In this document: positions 1 to 7,734 of the stretch, piece by piece | How the letters are laid out: every line of letters begins with the position of its first letter | Position numbering within the stretch: the first letter of the stretch is position 1 | Assembly: GCA_947497585.1 (NCBI GenBank) | Contig: CANMHG010000001.1 | Span: 744,001-808,000, forward strand | Length of the DNA: 64,000 nucleotides | Source: an uncultured Bacillaceae bacterium | GTDB taxonomy: Bacteria; Bacillota; Bacilli; Bacillales; Bacillaceae_L | Reading direction: 5' to 3' | Translations under genes and position numbers: made by a program | Notes under the pieces: generated by a model | Databases searched by the model: none | Seen by the model: the letters and a program-made list of their open reading frames with translations, nothing else | What the model was told of the DNA's origin: nothing

Positions 1-214
1 CCAGTAGGAAAGAGCAGCGCATAAACACCCCTAGACTTTTATAATGTAAACTTTTGTAACAATATTAATGCGTTAAAAAGTTGTCGTGTAAATAGTTAAC
101 CCAATATGTAGATAGTTTACAAAGTTAGTTACTATATCGAAACATTGGAAGTTAATACTGAAAATCTCATCGAAACATTAAGTAGATATATTGTAAAATG
201 TACTAGTAAGTAAA

Positions 215-248
215 AAACGCCCTTCGTATTGCAGTACGAAAGACGTTT
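215..248. terminator. Long hairpin upstream of the small peptide gene
   Basis: AAACG..CTTCGTA and TACGAAAG..CGTTT form a nearly continuous stem with a six-base loop. Read on the minus strand it is followed by a run of T, so it could end minus-strand transcripts coming from the genes at 496-1532. Read on the plus strand it sits in the 5' leader of the 23-residue peptide. Which role applies is inference. Confidence 0.5.
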
Positions 249-267
249 ACGAAAGGCAGGTGTACCA

Positions 268-339
268 ATGGACGCAAATACAGTTATCGCTGTATGCTCG
301 CTACTAATGGTTGTTATAACTATTAATAGGCGAAAATAG
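268..339 (+). CDS. Tiny hydrophobic membrane peptide, possible type I toxin-like
   Basis: This reads as a 23-residue peptide: a short polar N-terminus, one hydrophobic stretch (about residues 6-19) and a basic RRK tail. A good ribosome-binding site (GGCAGGTG) lies 5 bases upstream. Single-span peptides with a charged tail are typical of type I toxins and holin-like toxins, but I do not recognise this one. It lies alone on the plus strand inside a mobile element between two hairpins (215-248 and 363-391). Minus-strand readthrough would be antisense to it. Expression and toxicity are not shown by the sequence; a chance ORF is possible. Confidence 0.4.
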   Translation: MDANTVIAVCSLLMVVITINRRK

Positions 340-495
340 GTTTTACCTAACCTAAACAGGCGTTCGAGTGTTGGCAGCACTTCGGACGCTGCATTATTAA
401 GTTTACCATATTTACTAATACCTAGACACTGTTTAGAGATAACTCTGGCGCTGCTGATACATTTCGTGGTGCAGGTGGTACAATATGCCTTAGGT

Positions 496-777
496 TTACT
501 TACTGTGTAAACTTTCTAGCAACAGCTCCTTATATCGTTTGTAGATATTAGCGTACTCTACTCTTGCAGCTATACACTCTTCTAAGGGTGCGCCTTCATT
601 TCGCAATGAAAAGTATACACGCTGCGCCCTGTTATATATCCTACGTAGCTCACTAAAACTAATATCGATCGAGTTGTATTCGCTCAAATCTGCATTAGCA
701 TAGTCCTCTGTAGAGAACTTCAATACGTTGCCGTCTTGGCTAATAGTAGTGAGTTTATCGTCATGTACTATACGCAT
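496..777 (-). CDS. Hypothetical protein of the mobile element (93 aa)
   Basis: I do not recognise this small soluble protein. It has no membrane segment. The second half (about residues 42-90) is rich in Arg, Glu, Tyr and Leu with helical character. Its ATG overlaps the stop of the upstream 251-residue gene (TAATG), so the two are almost certainly translated together. It is the most downstream gene of the minus-strand set next to the serine recombinase and is presumably part of the element's cargo or phage-like content. The function is unknown. Confidence 0.65.
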   Translation of the reverse strand: MRIVHDDKLTTISQDGNVLKFSTEDYANADLSEYNSIDISFSELRRIYNRAQRVYFSLRNEGAPLEECIAARVEYANIYKRYKELLLESLHSK

Positions 778-1532
778 TAGTAGCTCCCTCTCATTTCTAT
801 TTCACGTACTAAGCCCCCCTTTTCGTTAAAGTAGGCTGTTGTATTGTTGGCGTATCTTACTGCGTCATTAGAGATTTCCCCTAAGTTGTTGAGTATAAGC
901 TCCGATACCATTGGCGCACTCAATAGCCCTTTTGCTGTTTCCAAGCGCTCACGAGCCTCTTTAGCTCCTACTGGTAACGCTCTGTTTGATACGTCCTCAT
1001 ATAAGCGTCCTAGAGCCTGCCTAAGTGTTAGCTGCTCTCCTTCGTTAGCTAAAGGTAATACTTGTTGCGTAAGCTGCCTAATTCTGTCTCTTACAATAGC
1101 TGCAAGTGCTGGCTCTGTTGCGTTAGCTGCCATTTCTTCTAACGCTTGCCTAGCTGTGTTCGCATTAGTTGCATAGAGTACCTTCCCTTCTAGCTCGTCT
1201 ACACGTTGCATGAATAACTTCTCTGTCTCTGCGTCTACTTTCGGTAGGTCTGCTGTAATGATTGCTGTAGCGTCCTTAATTGCTGCGTTTAAGTGTTCGT
1301 CCCGTTTAGTACGCTCATTATGAATCATTTTCATTACCGCTACTTCATGGCGCTGTTGTTCCCGCTCTAGCTTTTTTCGCTTACCTTCCTCAGTTAGTTC
1401 CCTATTTGTCATTACCCTTGTCTTATCCTCTCTGAAAGACTGTAAATACCTTAGAAAGTTGCCAGTTAAGGCGTTCGTTATATCACGTGCTACCATCATA
1501 TTTTCATTTATAGAATTTAATTTGTCACTCAT
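777..1532 (-). CDS. Hypothetical coiled-coil protein of the mobile element (251 aa)
   Basis: The start is set by a strong AAGGAGG seven bases upstream of the ATG. The protein is soluble and mostly helical. Residues about 35-75 are very rich in Lys, Arg and Glu (EEGKRKKLEREQQRHE), as in a long amphipathic helix or coiled coil. The rest is Ala/Leu/Glu-rich helix with a Gly-containing C-terminus. No catalytic motif is seen. The composition resembles phage structural or scaffold-type proteins, but that is only an impression. It is coupled to the 93-residue gene downstream by a TAATG overlap and shares orientation with the recombinase. Confidence 0.65.
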   Translation of the reverse strand: MSDKLNSINENMMVARDITNALTGNFLRYLQSFREDKTRVMTNRELTEEGKRKKLEREQQRHEVAVMKMIHNERTKRDEHLNAAIKDATAIITADLPKVDAETEKLFMQRVDELEGKVLYATNANTARQALEEMAANATEPALAAIVRDRIRQLTQQVLPLANEGEQLTLRQALGRLYEDVSNRALPVGAKEARERLETAKGLLSAPMVSELILNNLGEISNDAVRYANNTTAYFNEKGGLVREIEMRGSY

Positions 1533-1703
1533 CTAATTTCCTCCTTTTAATAAATATATAGAGTAGTGCGTACCTCTCCTACTTTCTTCTGTAGTCATGT
1601 TTTTGCGCTTAGCTCATTAAGCCGTTTGTATGCGTAATAAACACCCTGTTCATACAATATAAGGATAGGAAAACGCAGCTAGGAATACCCCAACATATAA
1701 AAA

Positions 1704-1733
1704 GCCGTAGCGCTATTTAAAGCATGCTACGAC
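1704..1733 (-). terminator. Putative terminator after the 76-aa gene
   Basis: On the minus strand CGTAGC and GCTACG form the core of a stem that is followed by GCTTTTTATA. It lies about 40 bases past the stop of the 76-residue gene. Confidence 0.5.
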
Positions 1734-1773
1734 CTCAATTCGTTTTATTCACAACCTATGTTTCGTTTTCTAT

Positions 1774-2004
1774 TTAATTATGTTCTTCATTTCGTATTAT
1801 AGTAGATTGGTGACGCTCTTCTTTTCGTAGTCCTGCGTCCCATTGTCGCTCCCACTCTTCGTATGAGCTTACGTAGTCTTCGTATTCTTTTCGAATCGAT
1901 CGAGGCGCATTAGGTAATAGACACATGCGCTCTCGTATCGTCTTACCTTCTTCGTTCCAGTAGAAGTATTCGCTATCTATAAAGTTAGGGCGTGCTGTGT
2001 TCAT
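1774..2004 (-). CDS. Hypothetical small acidic/aromatic protein (76 aa)
   Basis: This is an unrecognised small protein rich in Glu, Arg, Trp and Tyr (repeated YEDYVSSYEEWERQWD-like character), with no membrane segment. The start codon has an AGAGAGGCG ribosome-binding site upstream. It lies between the recombinase and the 251-residue gene, in the same direction, and is followed by a hairpin-plus-T terminator. It may be a small element-encoded regulatory or accessory protein, but nothing in it decides this. Confidence 0.55.
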   Translation of the reverse strand: MNTARPNFIDSEYFYWNEEGKTIRERMCLLPNAPRSIRKEYEDYVSSYEEWERQWDAGLRKEERHQSTIIRNEEHN

Positions 2005-2182
2005 ATAGTGCGCCTCTCTTTTCTATGTCGAATAATGATATAGCCGCCTCTCCTTATCGCATAAGAGCCTCTATTTATAGCTCTAATTGCGGCTTAGCTC
2101 GGTTACTGAGTGATATTAGCACTTGGTTACTGCGTTACTACTTGTCGAGAGGGCGCTGTTATATAGCTGCAATAAAGAAAGA

Positions 2183-2197
2183 ACGCTATTATAGCGT
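2183..2197 (-). terminator. Putative terminator of the recombinase gene
   Basis: ACGCTA and TAGCGT form a perfect six-base stem with a three-base loop. On the minus strand it is followed by a T-rich stretch just past the recombinase stop codon. Confidence 0.5.
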
Positions 2198-2202
2198 CCT
2201 GT

Positions 2203-3645
2203 CTAGTCCGTAAAGTGATAGTCTAATTTTATCTTTTCGCCGTCCTTAACGTATAAGATTTTCTCTATAGTTTTCCTCAGTTGTCTATTTTGTTCGTCTA
2301 TCGGTTTAGTTTCTAGCTCGTCTAAGTTATCCAATAGGTCTTCTATATATTTTTTATTGTCCTCTACGTCGTTACTTGCTATTGCCTCTACCGTGTCATT
2401 TAATCGTTGCTGTAGTTGCTCTAACTCTTCTTTAATCTCCTTATTTTTGTTTGTATATACTAACTCAGAAATAGTACCGTTTAGTAAGAAGTTAAGCAGC
2501 CTGTCCTTCTCTGTTTCCTTGTTTTTAATCTGCTTTTCTAAAGCCTTTAAATCCTTCCGTAAGTTTTCTAAATGCTCATTTACGCCACCACTATTTAGTT
2601 CCTCTAACCGCTTTTCTAAAATGTTCCTACGTGCTTTAACCTTTTCATAGACTTTGGGTAGTATGTGCCTTAGGCTTACACCACTATTCTCACATCTTTC
2701 GCCGTACTTGTACGCATTACACTTTTGTAAATGTACGTATTTCTTTTTCGCTAAGTTTACCTGCATTAGCCTACCGCAGCGCCCACAAACGATTAGCTTA
2801 TCAAGCGGCGAAGTTACTGCATGAGTACGCTTTTGGAATTGTTGTTTCTCGCTTAGTATTTTTCTAACTGCTAGAAAATCGTTTAATGATACTAGCCCTT
2901 CGTGCGTGTCCTTTATTGTTATGTCTTCTCCGAACTTATCTGACTTGAAGTTAATCTCACCAATATACGTTCTCCTTTCTAAAAGGTTGCTTATCGTCGA
3001 AGGGTGAAAGTTTTTTCCTTTGCGTGTCTTTATGCCGTCTCTGTGTAGTCGTACACTAATCTCGGTTATAGAATAGCCTTCTAATACCTCTTTAAAAATA
3101 CGCCTTACTACAGGCGCTTCTATTTCGTCGGGAATAAGCTTTAAACTTTCTTTGTCTTTTCGGTAGCCGTAGGGTGCTTGATTTACAAATTTGCCCTCTC
3201 TAGCGCTTTGAAGTCGCCCTAAGTGCATTTTTTTTGAAGTCTCTTCGTAGGCACTTTCATTAAATAAGCCTTTTAGTACACCTAGCATTTTATTTGTACT
3301 TTCCGCAGGATTGATAACGCCGTCTAGTAATGAGTGAATAATCATATCTTGTTTAGTTAACAATTTAAAGAGCTTTATTTGCTGCTCTAGGTCTCTCGTT
3401 AGTCGGCTTAAATCGGTAATAACTAGTACCTCATATTTGCCTGTTTTAATCTCGTTAATTAGCTTGGTGTATTCTACACGCTCGCTACTGACTGACGAGC
3501 CTATTTCTTCGAAGTACGTAGGCTTAAAGCCGTTCCGTTTACAATAGTCAAGTAACTCTTTTTTGAACTTCTGTAAGTCTTCTAGTTCACCCCTAGACTT
3601 GCGGTTATATACTATTGCTGTCACTGTATTTGTTTTAGTTTTCAT
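2203..3645 (-). CDS. Large serine recombinase (site-specific integrase)
   Basis: The N-terminal resolvase domain carries the YxRxS motif (Tyr13, Arg15, catalytic-type Ser17) and a conserved DLSRLTRDL region. The recombinase DNA-binding domain follows (APYGYRKD, then a region about residues 165-260). A zinc-ribbon with CGRC and a second Cys pair comes next, and a long charged coiled coil of about residues 335-470 ends the protein. This is the layout of integrases of integrative elements and of developmental excisases such as SpoIVCA. I start it at the ATG eight bases after AAGGAG; the GTG nine bases upstream overlaps that site. The gene stands 36 bases from a truncated exoA, so it very likely integrated the element into that gene. 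Confidence 0.93.
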   Translation of the reverse strand: MKTKTNTVTAIVYNRKSRGELEDLQKFKKELLDYCKRNGFKPTYFEEIGSSVSSERVEYTKLINEIKTGKYEVLVITDLSRLTRDLEQQIKLFKLLTKQDMIIHSLLDGVINPAESTNKMLGVLKGLFNESAYEETSKKMHLGRLQSAREGKFVNQAPYGYRKDKESLKLIPDEIEAPVVRRIFKEVLEGYSITEISVRLHRDGIKTRKGKNFHPSTISNLLERRTYIGEINFKSDKFGEDITIKDTHEGLVSLNDFLAVRKILSEKQQFQKRTHAVTSPLDKLIVCGRCGRLMQVNLAKKKYVHLQKCNAYKYGERCENSGVSLRHILPKVYEKVKARRNILEKRLEELNSGGVNEHLENLRKDLKALEKQIKNKETEKDRLLNFLLNGTISELVYTNKNKEIKEELEQLQQRLNDTVEAIASNDVEDNKKYIEDLLDNLDELETKPIDEQNRQLRKTIEKILYVKDGEKIKLDYHFTD

Positions 3646-3690
3646 ATGCGTCACTCCTTAATAATAAAGTTCCACGCAAGTTAAACCTTA
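3646..3690. other. Element-chromosome junction (attachment site) inside exoA
   Basis: The exoA reading frame is normal up to WWSYMNKV and then runs at once into a stop codon. The recombinase ribosome-binding site lies within 30 bases. Large serine recombinases usually sit beside one attachment site, so the crossover should lie about here. The matching site and the missing 3' end of exoA should be to the left of the window. The exact core dinucleotide cannot be fixed from one junction. Confidence 0.65.
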
Positions 3691-4301
3691 TTCATGTACG
3701 ACCACCAAGTATATGAATCTGTTTGGTCAGGGTATAAATGTCTAAAAGAGTCAATAAATCCAGAACTTAATAAATTGGTCATTTCCCCACGTTCTTCATC
3801 TGTAAAACCTGAGTTTCCTTTATTCGGCTTTGGATTTTTCAAATCAATTTCCTGGTGAGCAACATTTAAATCTCCACATAAAATGACGGGTTTTTTATTA
3901 TCTAAATCAATTAAATAGTTTCGTAGACTTACTTCCCATTCTAATCTCACGGGTAGCCTCGCTAAGTCCCGTTGAGAATTTGGGGTATACACGTTCACTA
4001 AATAGAAGTCTTTAAATTCTAAAGTGATAATTCTTCCTTCAGATTCAGAATCATTCTCACCAACACCATATGAACAGGATAAAGGCTTTTCTTTTGTAAA
4101 AATAGCCGTACCAGAATAGCCTTTCTTTTCAGCATAGTTCCAATATTGATGATAACCTTCTAAATCAAGGTTGATTTGACCTTCTTGTAATTTTGTTTCC
4201 TGTAAACAGAAAATATCTGCGTCAACTGAGTGAAAGTAGTCTAAAAACCCTTTCCCTACACACGCTCTAATACCGTTTACATTCCATGATACCATTTTCA
4301 T
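3681..4301 (-). pseudogene. exoA: exoA, exodeoxyribonuclease III, 3'-truncated by an inserted element
   Basis: The N-terminal 206 residues of an ExoA/Xth AP endonuclease are present, with Asn7 (SWNVNGIR), the metal-binding Glu35 (LQETK) and the GDLNVAH motif near residue 145. The family is about 250 residues long. The missing end would hold the GWRIDYF segment and the GSDHCP motif with the catalytic His, so the fragment should be inactive. The break falls beside a large serine recombinase, so truncation by integration is the simplest reading. In Bacillus subtilis ExoA repairs AP sites and matters in spores. Excision of the element could in principle restore the gene. Confidence 0.85.
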
Positions 4302-4382
4302 GTTATTCTTCTCCTTACTTTAAAACAAGTATGCTAAATTAATCTGTTAATCTATCATATCCTATTATCTTGTAAAAATAAA

Positions 4383-4410
4383 AAAAGTTATGCTTTTCCA
4401 CATAACTTTT
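4383..4410. terminator. Terminator of des-desK-desR
   Basis: A ten-base perfect stem AAAAGTTATG/CATAACTTTT with an eight-base loop stands just after the desR stop. A/T runs on both sides would let it work in both directions. Confidence 0.8.
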
Positions 4411-4422
4411 TAACAACTTACC

Positions 4423-5022
4423 CTATTTAAACCAGCCTTTTTCCTTCGATTGCGTAATGGCTTCAATTCGATTTTTAACTTCCAGCTTCTCTAAAATAGC
4501 AGATATATAGTTTCTAACCGTTCCTGTTTTAATTCTAAGTTCTTCTGCAATTTCCTGAGTATTTTTACCATCAGCTACTAACTCAAGTACTTCCTTCTCA
4601 CGCTCTGTAAGTGGGTTCTCCTCACTATAAACATCATCCATCAGCTCAGGAGCATAAATTCTTTTTCCTGCAAGGCAAAAGCGAATAGAACTTGCTAATT
4701 CCTCACTCGGACTATCCTTTAATAGATAACCACTCACTCCTGCTTTTAAGGCCCGTTGAAAATAACCCGTACGAGCAAATGTTGTTAAGATAATGAGTTT
4801 ACAGTCTAAACCTTTTAATTCTTCTGCTGCCTCAAGACCAGATTTTTCAGGCATTTCTATATCCATGATGCAAACATCTGGTTGAAGTTTACGAACGAGA
4901 TCAATTGCCTCTTGACCATTACTTGCCTTTCCGATGACTTCCATATCATCTTCTAAGTTAAGTAAAGATCCTAACGCGCCTAACATCATTCGCTGATCTT
5001 CAGCTATGACAATCCTTATCAA
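4423..5022 (-). CDS. desR: DesR, NarL-type response regulator of membrane fluidity
   Basis: The protein has 199 residues, the same length as B. subtilis DesR. The receiver domain has the acidic pair Glu8/Asp9, phospho-acceptor Asp54 (CIMDIEMPEKSG) and Lys106-type LLKDSPSEEL. A LuxR/NarL helix-turn-helix follows (LTEREKEVLELVADGKNTQEIA, about residues 138-160). By family knowledge, phosphorylated DesR activates transcription of des when membranes become ordered in the cold. The gene overlaps the end of desK by four bases, giving translational coupling. It is followed by a strong hairpin terminator. Confidence 0.93.
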   Translation of the reverse strand: MIRIVIAEDQRMMLGALGSLLNLEDDMEVIGKASNGQEAIDLVRKLQPDVCIMDIEMPEKSGLEAAEELKGLDCKLIILTTFARTGYFQRALKAGVSGYLLKDSPSEELASSIRFCLAGKRIYAPELMDDVYSEENPLTEREKEVLELVADGKNTQEIAEELRIKTGTVRNYISAILEKLEVKNRIEAITQSKEKGWFK

Positions 5023-6155
5023 ATCTGGTCCCTCCTATCAGGCTGCTTTACTATATTTGGTATTTTCATAATTACCGTCGTTCCCTGGTCTGATATAATC
5101 TCCAAGATACCATTTACAAACTCAAGGCGTTCTTCTATTCCTTGTAGTCCACTGCCTTTTCCAATGTCTGTCTCTTTTTCAATCCCTATTCCGTTATCCT
5201 GAATTGTGACAGATACTTCTTCCCAAGTTTGATTGATTGAAATTCGGCAAACTGTGGCCTTGCTGTGCCTAACCACATTGGTTACAGCTTCCTTCATACA
5301 CATACTTAAGATATTTTCGATAAACAATGATACATTCGCTAGACTGACATCATCATCACAAACAAGTTCAATTTCAGCAGCCTTTAATAACTGCCTCACG
5401 CGGACAAGTTCTTCCTTCAAACGAATACCTCGCATTTGAGAAACCATTTTTCTAACTTCATTTAGAGCAGTTCTCGCTGTTTGTTGAACATCCTTTAGCT
5501 CATTTCGAGCCTGTTCTGGATCCTTACTTATCAATTTACGAGCCAAGTCACTTTTTAAACCGATAAGAGAAAGCTTTTGCCCCAGTGTATCGTGAAGGTC
5601 TCTTGCAATTCTTTGCCGCTCCTCTTGCTTTACCAACTCAGCAATTCTTTTGTTCGCATCCTCTAGTTTCTCTTCAAGAATATCTTGCTTTTTTCGATTG
5701 TGGATTGTGAAAGGAAGAAGGATTACAGCAATCCACATAATAATAATAAACGGGATTTGTCTAAAGAACATCTCATCCTGTATGACAAAATTATAATTAA
5801 TAGAAATGGTTGTACTAACAAGATGAATAATGTATAAGGTCAAAAAAGCAATTCGGTTTTTTATATTTCCATTATAATAGGCGATATAAAAAGCAAAGTA
5901 TACAAACTGAAAAAGCAATGTCATAGTAAATGATATTGCAATTAAGATACACGTCCATAGATATACTGGCCACTTTTTCGAAATAAAAGCAAGACGATAG
6001 GCTATAAAAAAGACAATGGTCAACAAAATCCCAATTACAATTTCAAATGTGGAAGAAGATTGGAAAATAAAATAAAATGGCAATATACTAAAAACACTCC
6101 AAATATAGGGGGAAATCCCCCAGTTCTTTTGGAATAGCGCAAATTTTTTCTTCAT
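5019..6155 (-). CDS. desK: DesK, membrane thermosensor histidine kinase
   Basis: Several membrane segments fill residues 10-150. A linker helix leads into a HisKA_3 domain with ERQRIARDLHDTLGQKL, which puts the phospho-acceptor at His188, as in B. subtilis DesK. The ATPase domain carries NVVRHSKA and DNGIGIEKE boxes. DesK is known to sense membrane thickness and order and to switch between kinase and phosphatase on DesR. The start has AAAGAGG six bases upstream. The gene lies between des and desR, behind a hairpin that may lower its expression relative to des. Confidence 0.93.
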   Translation of the reverse strand: MKKKFALFQKNWGISPYIWSVFSILPFYFIFQSSSTFEIVIGILLTIVFFIAYRLAFISKKWPVYLWTCILIAISFTMTLLFQFVYFAFYIAYYNGNIKNRIAFLTLYIIHLVSTTISINYNFVIQDEMFFRQIPFIIIMWIAVILLPFTIHNRKKQDILEEKLEDANKRIAELVKQEERQRIARDLHDTLGQKLSLIGLKSDLARKLISKDPEQARNELKDVQQTARTALNEVRKMVSQMRGIRLKEELVRVRQLLKAAEIELVCDDDVSLANVSLFIENILSMCMKEAVTNVVRHSKATVCRISINQTWEEVSVTIQDNGIGIEKETDIGKGSGLQGIEERLEFVNGILEIISDQGTTVIMKIPNIVKQPDRRDQI

Positions 6156-6177
6156 TTAAACCTCTTTAAAAATGTAT

Positions 6178-6218
6178 TTACATGCAATCATATCACATTT
6201 GGAAAAGATTGCATGTAA
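6178..6218 (-). terminator. Hairpin between des and desK (attenuator or partial terminator)
   Basis: TTACATGCAATC and GATTGCATGTAA are perfect 12-base inverted repeats with a 17-base loop. On the minus strand they are followed by AATACATTTTTAAAG. The hairpin stands between des and desK in the same transcription unit, so it could end most des transcripts and let a fraction read into desKR. Confidence 0.65.
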
Positions 6219-6224
6219 TTCGTT

Positions 6225-7256
6225 TTATTCTTCAACAATCACGCGATTCTTCTTAATAACAGCTAACTTTTCTTTAATATCTTTATATCCAACAAAGACT
6301 TTTTTGTCCTCATCCCATAATCTGAATTTTAAAGATTGAAGACTTGTAGCAAGTGTAATCGTAGGTACATTTTGAAGAGGTTCACTCTGATTATGGGCCT
6401 CTTCTAACTTATAGTTAGGGATTCTTGGACTTAAATGGTGAACATGGTGATACCCAATATTACCAGTCATCCACTGAAGTATTTTAGGGAGCTTATAAAA
6501 CGAACTTCCCTCAACTGCCGCTTTGACGTACTCCCAATGTGCATCTTCTTCAAAATACGAATCCTCAAACGTATGCTGTACATAAAACAACCATACGCCT
6601 GCAGTTCCAGATATTAAAAAAATTGTACCTTGCACTAATAAAAACGATTGCCATCCAATTGCCCAACACATTAAGGCAATAATAGCGAAAATAGAAGTAT
6701 TCGTAATGTACATATTTACTCGTTCTTTCCATCTTGCATTTCTACGGTTAAATCTGTTTTCAATAAGAAACACATAGATTGGACCTAATATGAACATAAC
6801 AAGAGGATTTCTGTACAGTCTATATGCAATACGCTTCCAAATAGATGCTTCAATATATTCATCAACAGTTAAAACCCAAATGTCACCTGTACCACGCTTG
6901 TCTAAATTAGAACTAGTTGCATGGTGAACTGAGTGAGTATGAGCCCATTGACTGTAAGGAAATAAAGTTAATATCCCTGTAATTGTCCCTACAATCTTAT
7001 TCGCTGTTCTGTTTTTAAAGAAGGAATGGTGGCAGCAATCATGAAAAATGATAAAGGTCCTTACTAAAAAACCTCCTGCAAACACACTTATGATAAACGT
7101 AAGTAAATAGGATATCTCAAGGCTAATATAGGCAAGATACCAAAGCGCAAAAAAAGGTACAAGAGTATTTATCATCTGTACTATGCTATCTTTAGTGTTC
7201 GATTTTTCAAAAGGTGCCATTTCTTTTCTAAGAGTTTTTTGATTTTGGTTTGTCAT
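6225..7256 (-). CDS. des: Des, membrane-bound acyl-lipid desaturase
   Basis: Three histidine boxes that bind the di-iron centre are all present: HDCCHH (72-77), HTHSVHH (106-112) and HHVHH (270-274). They lie among hydrophobic spans at about 32-70, 150-165 and 188-225. This is the pattern of the fatty acid desaturase family, and the length (343) is close to B. subtilis Des. It introduces double bonds into membrane lipid acyl chains to restore fluidity. It is first in des-desK-desR, and its promoter region carries repeated ATGACAT motifs that could bind DesR. Confidence 0.93.
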   Translation of the reverse strand: MTNQNQKTLRKEMAPFEKSNTKDSIVQMINTLVPFFALWYLAYISLEISYLLTFIISVFAGGFLVRTFIIFHDCCHHSFFKNRTANKIVGTITGILTLFPYSQWAHTHSVHHATSSNLDKRGTGDIWVLTVDEYIEASIWKRIAYRLYRNPLVMFILGPIYVFLIENRFNRRNARWKERVNMYITNTSIFAIIALMCWAIGWQSFLLVQGTIFLISGTAGVWLFYVQHTFEDSYFEEDAHWEYVKAAVEGSSFYKLPKILQWMTGNIGYHHVHHLSPRIPNYKLEEAHNQSEPLQNVPTITLATSLQSLKFRLWDEDKKVFVGYKDIKEKLAVIKKNRVIVEE

Positions 7257-7288
7257 CTCATTTTCCTTCCATTTCGTTATTTTCTCTT

Positions 7289-7355
7289 ACTATACTTTAA
7301 CTAGAAGAAACATGGTAGACATAGATGTCATATCCAAAACATGATAAATGTCATG
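7289..7355 (-). promoter_or_regulatory. des promoter with candidate DesR sites
   Basis: On the minus strand a TATAGT -10 (7289-7294) has no good -35 box, as expected for an activator-dependent promoter. Upstream lie two ATGACATYTAT repeats, each nearly palindromic: GACATAGATGTC (7318-7329) and CATGATAAATGTCATG (7340-7355), about 22 bases apart. Assigning them to DesR is inference from the operon's known control. Confidence 0.5.
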
Positions 7356-7366
7356 TATGTACTAGA

Positions 7367-7606
7367 TTACTCCTTAGCTAGCTCTATTAATTCCTTTAAT
7401 TCATTTGTAAATCCTTTTACAGCGCGATCTTCTAAGACTGTGACAGGCACTCCCATAAATCCTAACTTTTCAACTTCTTTTTGAAAGTTTGGGTTGATAG
7501 AAAGATCTCTCACTTCAACTGGAATTCCCTCCTCATCAAGTACTTTTTTTACCATAGTGCATTCGATACAATCGTTTGTAGTATAGACAATTACTTTTTT
7601 AATCAT
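7367..7606 (-). CDS. Glutaredoxin/thioredoxin-fold small redox protein
   Basis: This 79-residue protein begins MIKKVIVYTT. It has a CIEC active site at residues 13-16, a cis-Pro motif near VPVTV and the glutaredoxin beta-alpha-beta order. A longer reading upstream is possible, but GGAGG seven bases before this ATG decides the start. It belongs to the NrdH/glutaredoxin-like group of Bacillus proteins, acting in thiol-disulfide exchange with an unknown partner. It is a single gene between des and a divergently transcribed kinase. Confidence 0.85.
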   Translation of the reverse strand: MIKKVIVYTTNDCIECTMVKKVLDEEGIPVEVRDLSINPNFQKEVEKLGFMGVPVTVLEDRAVKGFTNELKELIELAKE

Positions 7607-7734
7607 GAAAATTCCTCCATATTTTTTAAGATAAATAAAAATTTGTAATATTATATAAATTCGTGTCACTTTCTGCTATTATTGTAATGGAATATCAACA
7701 AGAAACATTATGATTTATATAGGAGTGCAAAGGT

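Noticed and set aside
132..380. Minus-strand 82-codon frame near the window start
   Set aside because: It has no ribosome-binding site, covers two hairpins and overlaps the better-supported plus-strand peptide.
844..1176. Plus-strand frame over the 251-residue gene
   Set aside because: It is the opposite strand of a gene with a strong start and good composition.
1542..1640. Very short minus-strand frames (about 20 codons) upstream of the 251-residue gene
   Set aside because: One ends at the start codon of that gene and might be a leader peptide, but neither has a clear ribosome-binding site.
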